44,518 nt of DNA from an uncultured Burkholderiales bacterium (GTDB lineage Bacteria; Pseudomonadota; Gammaproteobacteria; Burkholderiales; Burkholderiaceae_C), in NCBI GenBank assembly GCA_937871935.1, contig CALMQI010000380.1, forward strand, positions 1 to 44,518, given 5' to 3'. Positions 15,560 through 23,030 of this stretch are shown piece by piece (within the stretch, counting starts at the first letter, position 1; the number at the start of each line of letters is the position of its first letter). The notes under the pieces are model-generated. The model saw only the letters and a program-made list of their open reading frames with translations, ran no database searches and was not told the origin of the DNA. The translations under genes were made by a program, and so were the position numbers.

Positions 15560-17155
15560 CTACGCGGTGCGGAAGCGCGCCAGTTCTTGCCCCGTCTTGG
15601 CATCGTGGGCATGCACCGTGCATACAAGGCAGGAGTCGAAGGAGCGCGCGACGTGGCCCACTTCCACGGGATCGCTGGTGTCCGCGATCGGCGTGCCGAT
15701 GAGTGCTTCCTCGATCGGTCCACGCACCTGCTGGCCGTCGCGTGGCCCGACGTTCCAGGTGGTGGGCGCGATGATCTGGTAGTTCTTGATCTTGCCGTCC
15801 TTGACCTCGATCCAGTGGCACAGCGCGCCGCGGATGGCTTCGGTGGCCCCCCAGCCCTGGCCGTCGCGCTCGCGCGGCTTGATGTACCACGCGTCGTTGA
15901 GCCTGAACTCGCGCAGGCAATGCTCGGCCTGGCGATACAGCTTGATGGTCTCGTGCATGCGCGCGATCTGCCGCAAGTGCACGCTGGCGCCGCCCATCTT
16001 CTTGAACATGTCGAGCACCAGCGGATCGTAGTGTTGCCAGGCTTCGCCATGCTTGCCGCCGGCGATGAGCTGGCGCGCGAAGGGACCGGCTTCCAGGCGG
16101 CCGAAGTCGGTGTGGCGCACCGCCGATGCCCACGAGTACTTGCCGTTGTGGTCGATGGTGTTCTTCTGGATCGGCTTGGTGGTGCGGTCGAAGGGATGGA
16201 AGTCGGCCGTGCCTTCGTCGTACCAGCCGTGCGAGAGGTTCTCGCGTGCGAACTTCTGGTCCATCACGACGTGCTTGTCGGTGGCCGCGTCGTACACGCC
16301 GCTCTTCATGATGACCGCTGCATTGCGCCCGTCGATGGTAGGCTTCTGGTACTTGTCCTCGTGCGGCAGATAGCCCCAGCTCACGTACCTGCCGACGCCG
16401 GCGCCATACTTGTCCAGGCCCACGTCCAGGCCCATCTTCCAGTAGAAGCCGAGGTCGGAGTTGGAATGTCTGGGCGACTCGGCCAGCCAGGCCATGAAGT
16501 CGTCGTAGGACTTGATCTGCTCGTAGCGTTCGAGCGAGCAACCCAGCCACATCGATTCGAGCCAGTTGACCTTGAAATACTCGAGGATGGCCCAGGCGCG
16601 AGTGATGTCGGTCAACGTCGGCGCGCACATCACGCCACCCGGCACCATGTAGCTCGAGTGCGGCCACTGGCCGCCCAGCAGCGCATAGATCTCCACCGGC
16701 TTGCCAGATATGGTGACGCCGTGCTCGTAGCTCGTGCCGGTGAAGGGCGCGAAGCGTCGGCAGGCCTCTTCGTAATACTTGCTGTGCTTGTACTTCTTGT
16801 TGGTCAGGTCGATGGCATAGAGGCCATAAAAATAGCGCGGCTGGCTTTGCAGGCTCTCCACCAACTGGCCCAGGTTGCGCGCGAGGATGGCGTTGCGCGG
16901 CACCTCGGTCTGCCAGGCAGTGTCCAGCGCCCACGCTGCGCAGGTCAGGTGCGACGCGCCGCAGATACCGCAGGCACGCGGCGTCACCACCAGGCCTGCC
17001 TGCGGATCCTTGTCGCGAAGAATCACTTCGAAGCCACGGAAGAGCTCGGCCTGCGTCCATGCGTTGACGACGTGGCCGTCCTTGATGTCGACGCGGATGT
17101 CCAGGTCGCCCTCGACGCGGCCGACCGGGGAGATGTCGAGTGTTTGTACGCTCAT
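15560..17155 (-). CDS. hupL: [NiFe]-hydrogenase large subunit, group 2a (Huc/HupL type)
   Basis: The 531-residue catalytic subunit carrying the Ni-Fe(CN)2CO centre that splits H2. The N-terminal Ni ligand pair is Cys62/Cys65 in RACGICGASH, and the C-terminal pair is Cys509/Cys512 in DSCLVCTVH. The family usually has DPCxxCxxH/R; here Asp-Ser-Cys-Leu-Val-Cys-Thr-Val-His is the variant typical of cyanobacterial and mycobacterial group 2a enzymes. Sixteen residues follow the His and should be cut off by the operon's protease. It has no signal peptide, as expected for a cytosolic or cytosol-facing enzyme. It lies 25 bases after the HupE-like gene. The symbol follows the cyanobacterial name; hucL is equally apt. 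Confidence 0.95.
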   Translation of the reverse strand: MSVQTLDISPVGRVEGDLDIRVDIKDGHVVNAWTQAELFRGFEVILRDKDPQAGLVVTPRACGICGASHLTCAAWALDTAWQTEVPRNAILARNLGQLVESLQSQPRYFYGLYAIDLTNKKYKHSKYYEEACRRFAPFTGTSYEHGVTISGKPVEIYALLGGQWPHSSYMVPGGVMCAPTLTDITRAWAILEYFKVNWLESMWLGCSLERYEQIKSYDDFMAWLAESPRHSNSDLGFYWKMGLDVGLDKYGAGVGRYVSWGYLPHEDKYQKPTIDGRNAAVIMKSGVYDAATDKHVVMDQKFARENLSHGWYDEGTADFHPFDRTTKPIQKNTIDHNGKYSWASAVRHTDFGRLEAGPFARQLIAGGKHGEAWQHYDPLVLDMFKKMGGASVHLRQIARMHETIKLYRQAEHCLREFRLNDAWYIKPRERDGQGWGATEAIRGALCHWIEVKDGKIKNYQIIAPTTWNVGPRDGQQVRGPIEEALIGTPIADTSDPVEVGHVARSFDSCLVCTVHAHDAKTGQELARFRTA

Positions 17156-17180
17156 GTTGAATCCTCGATGGACTGCGTTG

Positions 17181-17777
17181 TCACAGATGGCTGATCAGGA
17201 CCACGCCGGCGCCGCTGCACGCAAGCCCAATCGCGCCGACGATCTGCGAGGAGCGATTGGCAAACAAGCGGCGCACCGACAAGCCGACGCATATGCCGCC
17301 GAAGTGCAGTGCTGCGGTGGTGATCAGGAAGCCCGCGGCGTAGCCTGCGAAGCCCGCCGCGGCGGGCGCCTCGGCACCATGGGCCAGCCCGTGAAAGCCG
17401 GCAGCCAGGGCCACCAGCCACAGGCCTGACCCGCCCGGCGTGCGCCGGGTGGCCAGGACGATCATGGCGCCGAAGATCAGCACGCTGCCTGCGATGACGA
17501 CTTCCAGCAGCGGCAGCGTGAAGCCGCTGATCCCGAGGGCCGCGCTGGACACCAGCGCGGCCATGAAGGTCGCCGGCCCCATCCAAGCACGACCGTCGGG
17601 CAAGGCAAAGACGGACCAGAGGCCGACCGCTACCATCGCCAGCAGGTGATCAAGGCCAAAGGGATGCACGATGCCTTCGAAGAAGCTCTCGGTGCCATGG
17701 CCCGTGTGTGCGGCCGCCGCACCGGCAAAGCCGGCCAGCGCGATCGCGGCGATGCCGCGCAGATGAACTTGTTTCAT
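17181..17777 (-). CDS. hupE: HupE/UreJ-family nickel permease
   Basis: A 198-residue polytopic membrane protein with a cleavable-looking N-terminus (MKQVHLRGIAAIALAGFAGAAAA) and the family signature HPFGLDHLLAM near residue 38. A second His-rich helix is FHGLAHGAEAP and a later one contains TTAALHFGGI. HupE/UreJ proteins are thought to import or facilitate diffusion of nickel in organisms with hydrogenase or urease. It is inserted between the genes for the two structural subunits, which is unusual but fits a nickel-supply role. ATG 17777 gives the signal-like N-terminus; the frame is open further upstream without conservation. Confidence 0.9.
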   Translation of the reverse strand: MKQVHLRGIAAIALAGFAGAAAAHTGHGTESFFEGIVHPFGLDHLLAMVAVGLWSVFALPDGRAWMGPATFMAALVSSAALGISGFTLPLLEVVIAGSVLIFGAMIVLATRRTPGGSGLWLVALAAGFHGLAHGAEAPAAAGFAGYAAGFLITTAALHFGGICVGLSVRRLFANRSSQIVGAIGLACSGAGVVLISHL

Positions 17778-17806
17778 TCGCTGTCTCCTGGATTCCCTGC
17801 AAGGGG

Positions 17807-18769
17807 TCAAACGACGAAGATGTCTTCTTCCGCCCACTTCGGCGCCGCGTTCTTGGCTGCGCCGGTGAGCACGATGTAGCCCTTCTTGTCCACTCCCGCG
17901 GGCAGTTCCTTGGGCACGCCCATCACCGTCTGGGTCTTGAACACCGTACCGGGAGCGAGGTCGTGGAACGGGAACTCGGGCTCGGTGCAACCCATGCACG
18001 GCATACCCGCGCGCGTCTTGGACGACTGACGGTTCCAAAGAATGCGGTTGCAAGGCGAGTGCGTCATTGGGCCGCGACAGCCCAGGTCATAGAACAGGCA
18101 ACCCTTGCGCTGGCCGAAGGCCGTGGCCGACACCTTGTACGCGAAGTGCATGTTGCGGGTGCAACCGGTCTGCGTGAAGCTCTGGAAGAAGGTCTTGGGG
18201 CGCTGGAACTCGTCCAGGCCGATGTCTCCCGCGCGCCCGGTGGCCACGGCCACGACGATCTGGGTGATCCAGTCCGGGTGCGCCGGGCAGCCCGGCACGT
18301 TGATGACCGGCAGGCCCGACTTCGACACCCAGCTCTTGCCCAGGAAACCTCCATGGTCGCGCTTGAGGAACTGCAGGCCCTGCGACTGGCTGGGGTTCGG
18401 TGCCATTGCCGGAATGCCACCGTACGTGGCGCAGTCACCGATGGCCACCACGAACTTGGCCGCGTTGCACAGCTCCTTGACCCAGTCCTTCATCGGTCGA
18501 CCGGCGAAGCGGTTCCACTCGCCCGTTCCGCTGGGCGCATTCACCACGCTGCCCTCGAAGACGAAGATGTCCAGCGGCACGGCACCCGACACGCAGTCGC
18601 GCAGCATCTTCTGCAGGTTGTCGCCCAGTTCGACGCCCAGGGACGGATGCCACAGCACGTTGATACCGAAGTCAGTCACCAGGTCGCAAGCACTGGGCTC
18701 TTCGGCATTCAGGAACGACATGGTGTTGCCGGAACACGCGCCACCTTGCAGCCACAAGAGGTTGGCCAT
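17807..18769 (-). CDS. hupS: [NiFe]-hydrogenase small subunit, group 2a (HupS/HucS type)
   Basis: The 320-residue Fe-S subunit that carries electrons away from the active site. The N-terminus NLLWLQGGACSGNTMSFL matches the cyanobacterial HupS/mycobacterial HucS pattern; there is no Tat leader, unlike group 1 enzymes. The usual proximal-cluster CxGC motif is Cys12-Ser-Gly-Asn15, so one cysteine ligand is replaced by Asn. Other cluster cysteines are in GDCATYGG, PGCPAHPDW, TGCTRN, KGCLFYDLGCRGP, SPCNRILW and MPCMGCTEPEFPF. A strong ribosome site, AAAGGAG at 18783-18777, precedes ATG 18769 by seven bases. It is the first gene of the operon, about 80 bases from a sigma-54 promoter. Confidence 0.95.
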   Translation of the reverse strand: MANLLWLQGGACSGNTMSFLNAEEPSACDLVTDFGINVLWHPSLGVELGDNLQKMLRDCVSGAVPLDIFVFEGSVVNAPSGTGEWNRFAGRPMKDWVKELCNAAKFVVAIGDCATYGGIPAMAPNPSQSQGLQFLKRDHGGFLGKSWVSKSGLPVINVPGCPAHPDWITQIVVAVATGRAGDIGLDEFQRPKTFFQSFTQTGCTRNMHFAYKVSATAFGQRKGCLFYDLGCRGPMTHSPCNRILWNRQSSKTRAGMPCMGCTEPEFPFHDLAPGTVFKTQTVMGVPKELPAGVDKKGYIVLTGAAKNAAPKWAEEDIFVV

Positions 18770-18776
18770 CGAAAGT

Positions 18777-18783
18777 CTCCTTT
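18777..18783 (-). promoter_or_regulatory. strong ribosome binding site of hydrogenase small subunit
   Basis: AAAGGAG on the minus strand, seven bases before ATG 18769. It fixes the start of the small subunit. Confidence 0.8.
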
Positions 18784-18847
18784 GTCAAAGTCACACGGGC
18801 AGTGAACTGGCCACCGCATGGAAAGTGAGTAGTCGGTCGACCTTTCC

Positions 18848-18862
18848 GCATGTGCCGTGCCA
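18848..18862 (-). promoter_or_regulatory. sigma-54 (-24/-12) promoter for the hydrogenase operon
   Basis: On the minus strand the sequence is TGGCAC-GGCAC-ATGC, against the consensus TGGCAC-N5-TTGC. The invariant GG and GC doublets and their spacing are exact; only one base of the -12 box differs. It lies 78 bases before the small-subunit start, predicting transcription from near 18836. A sigma-54-dependent activator gene is encoded immediately upstream, which supports the call. Confidence 0.82.
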
Positions 18863-18865
18863 GAT

Positions 18866-18888
18866 TGACAAATGTCAGGGAATGTCCC
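18866..18888. promoter_or_regulatory. two adjacent short inverted repeats just upstream of the -24 box
   Basis: TGACA-AA-TGTCA (18866-18877) is followed directly by GGGA-ATG-TCCC (18878-18888). They lie only 3-26 bases upstream of the -24 element, closer than a normal sigma-54 enhancer. They could bind an accessory factor or a repressor, or be chance. Confidence 0.35.
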
Positions 18889-18984
18889 AAGGCTGCGGGG
18901 CGTAGAGGCGCTGCGGCGCGACTGTCGTCGACCGGCATGGCCCGCAAAGTTCGTTTGCACCCGGCCAGAACGCAAAGCTGCTTT

Positions 18985-19001
18985 CCATGCCGTGGGCATG
19001 G
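18985..19001. promoter_or_regulatory. perfect palindrome, candidate activator (UAS) site
   Basis: CCATGCC-GTG-GGCATGG, with 7-base perfect arms. It is centred about 140 bases upstream of the -24 box, a normal distance for NtrC/HoxA-type enhancer sites. A second short repeat AAAGC-T-GCTTT (18974-18984) abuts it. It also lies just after the zinc-ribbon gene stop, so a transcription-terminator role is possible, but no T-run follows. Confidence 0.5.
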
Positions 19002-19025
19002 TCATGAATCGTGCTGTCAGCCGGT

Positions 19026-19268
19026 TCAGCCGCGGCGGTTGCCGCATGCCGGGCATTGCACCTCGAGCGCGCAACCGTACCAGACGCCGTTGCAGCGGCT
19101 GCACCAATGGCCGCCGAGCTGGTCGTCCGGTAGACCGAGCCGACGCGCCAAAGCCGTGGTGCCGAGTTCGCGGTACCCACCCAGCGGCGTGGCGGGCGCG
19201 AGCAGGCTGCGCACGAACTCGTCCGGGTCGGCTGCGGCCTTCTCCGCGTCGTTGCTCGAACCGCTCAT
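19026..19268 (-). CDS. small zinc-ribbon protein co-transcribed with activator
   Basis: An 80-residue protein. The N-terminal half is acidic and helical; the C-terminus holds a zinc ribbon, HWCSRCNGVWYGCALEVQCPACG, with two CxxC pairs about 17 residues apart. The start overlaps the activator stop (ATGA), so the two are coupled. No family name is claimed. Position between the activator and the hydrogenase promoter suggests a regulatory or assembly function, for example in redox or metal sensing, but this is inference. Confidence 0.7.
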   Translation of the reverse strand: MSGSSNDAEKAAADPDEFVRSLLAPATPLGGYRELGTTALARRLGLPDDQLGGHWCSRCNGVWYGCALEVQCPACGNRRG

Positions 19269-20731
19269 GCCACTTCGGATTGATCGAGCCGGCCCAGGCC
19301 GTAGCGCTTGAGCTTGTTGTTGAGCCCCACACGCGACAAGCCCAACTCCTCGGCGGCGTGAGTGTGGTTGCCGCGGTGCCGCTCCAGCGCCGCACGCACC
19401 AGCGCTGCCTCGAGTTGCTCGACCCGGTCCTTAAGGGTGCGGCCATCTAGCTCCACCGCCGAGGCCACCGTGCGGTCGAGCCGGGGCTTGGCACGCGCGA
19501 TCTCCGGCGACAAATGATGCAGCGTGATGAACTCACCGTCTTCCACCGTGGCCACCGTGCGGCGAACCTCCCCTTCAAGCTCACGCACATTGCCAGGGAA
19601 CGCATAGGCACGCAGTTTCTGTTGGGCCTGGCTGGACACCCCCGGCACCTTGCGGCTGTACAAACTTGAGTACTTGGCGATCAGGAAGTCGATGAGCACG
19701 GGAATGTCTTCCGGGCGTTCACGCAGCGGAGGAATCTCAATTTCGAAGCCCTTCAACCGGTAGTACAGGTCGCGCCTGAACTTGCCCTCTTCCACCAGGC
19801 GCCGGATCGGTTGGTTGCTGGCGGCGATGATGCGTACATTGGTCTGCTTCGCGCGGTCGCTGCCGATCGCCTTGACCTCGCCGTTCTGCAAGAAGCGCAG
19901 CAGCGCCACTTGCACACCGGGCGAGATGTCGGCGATCTCGTCGAGAAAAACGGTGCCCCTGTCCGCGGCGACGAACAGCCCCAGCCGGTCGCTGATCGCA
20001 CCGGTGAACCCGCCGCGCTTGTGGCCGAAGAGCTCTGACAGCAGCAACTCATCGGCAATGGCGCCGCAGTTCTGCGCCAGAAAGATCTCGCCGTGACGAG
20101 GGCTGAACATGTGGATGGCCTTGGCCATCAACTCCTTGCCGGTGCCAGTCTCGCCCTCGATGAGCACCGGGAGATCGGTTGCCGCTGCCTTGCGCGCCAG
20201 GTTGCAGACGTCGGCCATCTTCTCGCTGACGAATACCAGCTTGTCGAAGTGGTAGGTCTCGCGCAACGTACGCGACATCGACTCGTTTTCCTGTCGGATC
20301 ACCTGGTCGGCGAACTTCAGCTCGCGGCTCAGGTAGCGGTGGATGCGCGAGAGCTCGCGGCTTTCGAGCGCGCGCTTGAGCACCAGCGCCAGCTGCTCGG
20401 GCTCGAAAGACGGCGAGACGACCTCGTAGACGGCGGCGTCGTTGATCGCGCGTACCACCTCATCGCGGCGAGCACTCTGCAGCGACAGCAGGCGCACGGC
20501 GTGCGGGTGCGAGAAGCGCAGGCGGTGCAGCAGGTCCACCCCGCGGCCGTCTTCCAACTGCTGCTCGCACACGATGGCATCGGGCGCCTGAACTTGGCAA
20601 AGACTCTGCACCTCGGCACCGCTGGCGACGCTTTGCACGGTGTAGTGCGAACTCAGGTGACGCACCAACGCAGGATTGGCGAGCTCAAGGGCTCCGACGA
20701 GGTAGACACACGGGCCAGGGGTCGAAGTCAT
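19265..20731 (-). CDS. sigma-54-dependent NtrC/HoxA-family activator with degenerate receiver
   Basis: A 488-residue activator in three domains. The receiver-like domain (about 1-125) lacks the usual DD pair (it starts CVYLVGALEL), and the phospho-acceptor position in DAIVCEQQLEDG holds Glu56 instead of Asp. The AAA+ domain (about 165-400) has Walker A GETGTGKE, the sigma-54 loop as GGFTGA (canonical GAFTGA), Walker B VFLDEIADI, and R-finger region FRRDLYYRLKGFEIEIPPLRERPEDIP. The C-terminal Fis-type HTH is NHTHAAEELGLSRVGLNNKL. It resembles HoxA/HupR hydrogenase regulators. No partner kinase gene is in the window. Target is inferred to be the sigma-54 promoter at 18848-18862. Glu56 suggests phosphorylation-independent activity. 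Confidence 0.9.
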   Translation of the reverse strand: MTSTPGPCVYLVGALELANPALVRHLSSHYTVQSVASGAEVQSLCQVQAPDAIVCEQQLEDGRGVDLLHRLRFSHPHAVRLLSLQSARRDEVVRAINDAAVYEVVSPSFEPEQLALVLKRALESRELSRIHRYLSRELKFADQVIRQENESMSRTLRETYHFDKLVFVSEKMADVCNLARKAAATDLPVLIEGETGTGKELMAKAIHMFSPRHGEIFLAQNCGAIADELLLSELFGHKRGGFTGAISDRLGLFVAADRGTVFLDEIADISPGVQVALLRFLQNGEVKAIGSDRAKQTNVRIIAASNQPIRRLVEEGKFRRDLYYRLKGFEIEIPPLRERPEDIPVLIDFLIAKYSSLYSRKVPGVSSQAQQKLRAYAFPGNVRELEGEVRRTVATVEDGEFITLHHLSPEIARAKPRLDRTVASAVELDGRTLKDRVEQLEAALVRAALERHRGNHTHAAEELGLSRVGLNNKLKRYGLGRLDQSEVA

Positions 20732-21165
20732 GACAACCTGCTATTCGGACTGAATACGAGGTTATCAGTTTGTTCGATGGCTGCCGAGGCTTGGGCGTGC
20801 TCGAAGGATGAGGTAATACCCTTTGTCATGCAGTGCAACTCGGCAAACCGAGTCACTCCCTCGGAGCCCGGCTGTCGCCTCCACTTGGGTCTTGGGCATC
20901 GATGCAGAGCCGCGCAGACGCTTTGGCACCACATGCAAGATTTGACCAATGTGCGGCAGGTTTCGGAGTGGAGCGGACCCTGCTTTCACCGTCATCGTTG
21001 GTCCGCCTCGGGTCGGGTGCACTCAGTCGCGACCGGCTCCTTCCGGGAAGTGCAGCGTCAAGGACCGCTTTTCGGCCATGAACCTGGGAAGGTGGCCGGC
21101 ATGTCCCGACCCACTGCAGTGTGTCGCAATTGATGGAAGCAGTCGCTCGCTAGAATCCGCGCAAC
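20732..21165. other. divergent intergenic region, with a 6-bp inverted repeat
   Basis: About 430 bases between the activator (-) and the metal-transport operon (+). It contains ACTCGG-CAAA-CCGAGT at 20838-20853. No convincing coding frame, sigma-54 box or Zur-like AT-rich palindrome was recognised. Confidence 0.4.
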
Positions 21166-21558
21166 ATGGTCCAGGCGAGTCGCGATCCGTTGCAGTGGCT
21201 TCGCAAAAGCAAGTCGCTGCGTGCCTGGCTGCTGCTCCTCGCGCTGGCGAGCGCGGCGGCCGGATTCCATGCCGCGTCGCACCTCGTCCAGGCCGCAAGC
21301 CACGGCGCGCTCACTGCGCCGCTGTCGCAGGACGATGACTCGGACGACGACGCAACCGCGCGCCATCTGGAGTGCCCGGCCTGCCGCATGGTCGGCGCAT
21401 GGTCCCTCGCGCTCGCGCCGAACGCGACCTGGGAGCTCTACGCGGTGGCCGACGAGCCGTCGGTGCATCGGCCCGGTCGCGCGACGGCTCCGGCCGCCGA
21501 TGCCGTTGCCCTCTGGCAGCAAGCGCTGAAACACGGCCCGCCAGAGCGCTCTCGCTGA
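21166..21558 (+). CDS. membrane-anchored Asp/Cys-containing protein, first gene of metal operon
   Basis: A 130-residue protein with one N-terminal hydrophobic segment (about 20-38, AWLLLLALASAAAGFHAASH), then an acidic run DDDSDDD and HLECPACRM with a CxxC. It resembles the small DUF2946-like proteins often found beside metal transport genes, but the match is only in outline. The acidic and Cys/His residues could bind metal. It starts a plus-strand run of four genes. No upstream metal-regulator site was recognised. Confidence 0.65.
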   Translation: MVQASRDPLQWLRKSKSLRAWLLLLALASAAAGFHAASHLVQAASHGALTAPLSQDDDSDDDATARHLECPACRMVGAWSLALAPNATWELYAVADEPSVHRPGRATAPAADAVALWQQALKHGPPERSR

Positions 21559-21619
21559 CGAAAACGTGGCGCGCTCGCCTCGAGCGCGCCGTGCCGTTTC
21601 ATTCATCGAGAGAGATGCC

Positions 21620-23020
21620 ATGTTCCTACGCGCCACCCTTGTCGCCGCGGCTGCGGCGGCTCACCTGTCGTCGTTCGCGCAAGCCGACAGCACCGCCGAC
21701 ATCCGACTGCAGCTGCAGCAGCTGCGCGTGCAGTACGAAGCCCGCATCAAGGCGCTCGAACAGCGCCTCGAGGCCGCCGAAAGGGCGCAGGCCGCGGCCA
21801 CCCCTGCGCCTGCAGCACCGTCTACAGCTGCAGCTCCGGCCAGAGTGCCGGCGGCCTCGCCCGCACCACAGGCTGCGCCAGGTCTCGCCTTGTCTACCGT
21901 GCTGACGGGTACCTATGCCCACCTGCGCAACGATCCCGAGACGTATCGAATCCAGGGATTCATTCCCGGAGGCGAAGAGCTGGGGCCGGGCAGTCGCAGC
22001 TTCAGCCTCGGCGAGACCGAACTCACGCTGGCGGCCAACATCGACCCCTACTTCGCTGGGCGCATGACCTTTGCCCTCACGCCCGAAGGCGAGGCCGAGG
22101 TCGAAGAGGCCTACTTCCGCACGACGGCGCTCGGCGGCGGCATCACGCTCACCGGCGGGCGCTTCCTGTCGTCGATCGGCTACCTCAACAACCAGCATGC
22201 CCACACCTGGGACTTCGTCGACGCGCCGCTGGCCTACAAGGCGTTCTTCGGCGGCCGGCACCGCACCGACGGCATGCAGCTCAAGTGGGTGGCGCCGATC
22301 GACACCTATTTCGAGCTGACTGCCGAGCTGGGGCGGGGCGACTCGTTCCCCGGCAGCGAGCGCAACCGCAACAGCCCGGGCAGCCTCTCGCTCGGAGCCC
22401 GCGTCGGCGGCGATCTCGGCACCAGCTCGAGTTGGCGCGCGGGTCTGAGCTACCTGCGCGCGAAGAGCGTCGACCGCGCGTACGAGGACACCGACAGCAG
22501 CGGCGCCGACGTCGTCAACGCGTTCACCGGCCACAGCGGCACCTACGTGCTCGACGGCGTCTACAAGTGGGCACCGGGCGGCAACCGCGGCGCCACAAGC
22601 TTCAAGCTGCAGGGCGAGCACGTCTGGCGCCGCGAGGGAGGCACACTGACCTACGACCTCGACAGCGCTGCGCTCGGTTCGGCGACCGGCGATTACCGCT
22701 CGCGCCAGTCGGGCTGGTACGTGCAAGGGGTCTACCAGTTCGCGCGCATCTGGCGTGTGGGCCTGCGCCAGGACCGCCTCAGCTCGGGCACTCCGATGAT
22801 CGGGTTGGTGACGGACGGCACGCTCACTCCGGCCGATTTCCCGCGCCTCGAGCGCTTCTCGCCGCGGCGAACGAGCGTCATGATCGACTACTCGCTCACC
22901 GAGTTCAGCCGCCTGCGCTTGCAATTGGCGAACGACCGCGCCCAGCCGGGACGCAGCGACCGCCAGCTCTTCGTCCAATACATCATGAGCCTCGGGGCTC
23001 ATGGTGCGCACAGCTACTGA
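21620..23020 (+). CDS. outer-membrane beta-barrel protein, porin-like
   Basis: A 466-residue exported protein. The signal peptide is MFLRATLVAAAAAAHLSSFAQA. A coiled-coil segment follows (about 27-58, LQLQQLRVQYEARIKALEQRLEAAERA), then an Ala/Pro linker. The barrel part has amphipathic strands such as ETELTLAANIDPYFAGRMTF, GGITLTGGRFLSSIGYLN and WYVQGVYQFARIWRVGL. The barrel has no plug-domain signs and no TonB box was identified, so it is called porin-like rather than TonB-dependent. The coiled coil may give trimers or span the periplasm. Placement before a ZnuA-like gene suggests metal uptake across the outer membrane. ATG 21620 fits the signal peptide; an open extension to 21566 does not. 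Confidence 0.75.
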   Translation: MFLRATLVAAAAAAHLSSFAQADSTADIRLQLQQLRVQYEARIKALEQRLEAAERAQAAATPAPAAPSTAAAPARVPAASPAPQAAPGLALSTVLTGTYAHLRNDPETYRIQGFIPGGEELGPGSRSFSLGETELTLAANIDPYFAGRMTFALTPEGEAEVEEAYFRTTALGGGITLTGGRFLSSIGYLNNQHAHTWDFVDAPLAYKAFFGGRHRTDGMQLKWVAPIDTYFELTAELGRGDSFPGSERNRNSPGSLSLGARVGGDLGTSSSWRAGLSYLRAKSVDRAYEDTDSSGADVVNAFTGHSGTYVLDGVYKWAPGGNRGATSFKLQGEHVWRREGGTLTYDLDSAALGSATGDYRSRQSGWYVQGVYQFARIWRVGLRQDRLSSGTPMIGLVTDGTLTPADFPRLERFSPRRTSVMIDYSLTEFSRLRLQLANDRAQPGRSDRQLFVQYIMSLGAHGAHSY

Positions 23021-23030
23021 GGAGACGGCC

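Noticed and set aside
17807-18769. Assignment to group 1h (actinobacterial-type) hydrogenase
   Set aside because: First considered because of the accessory genes, but the small subunit motif is the HupS/HucS CSGN type and not the CxGD type I associate with group 1h.
20732-21165. Zur or Fur box before the metal-transport operon
   Set aside because: No AT-rich palindrome like the known boxes was seen; the only repeat is GC-rich and far from the start.
21620-23020. TonB-dependent receptor call for the outer-membrane protein
   Set aside because: No plug domain or TonB box is visible and the protein is short; porin-like barrel with coiled coil fits better.
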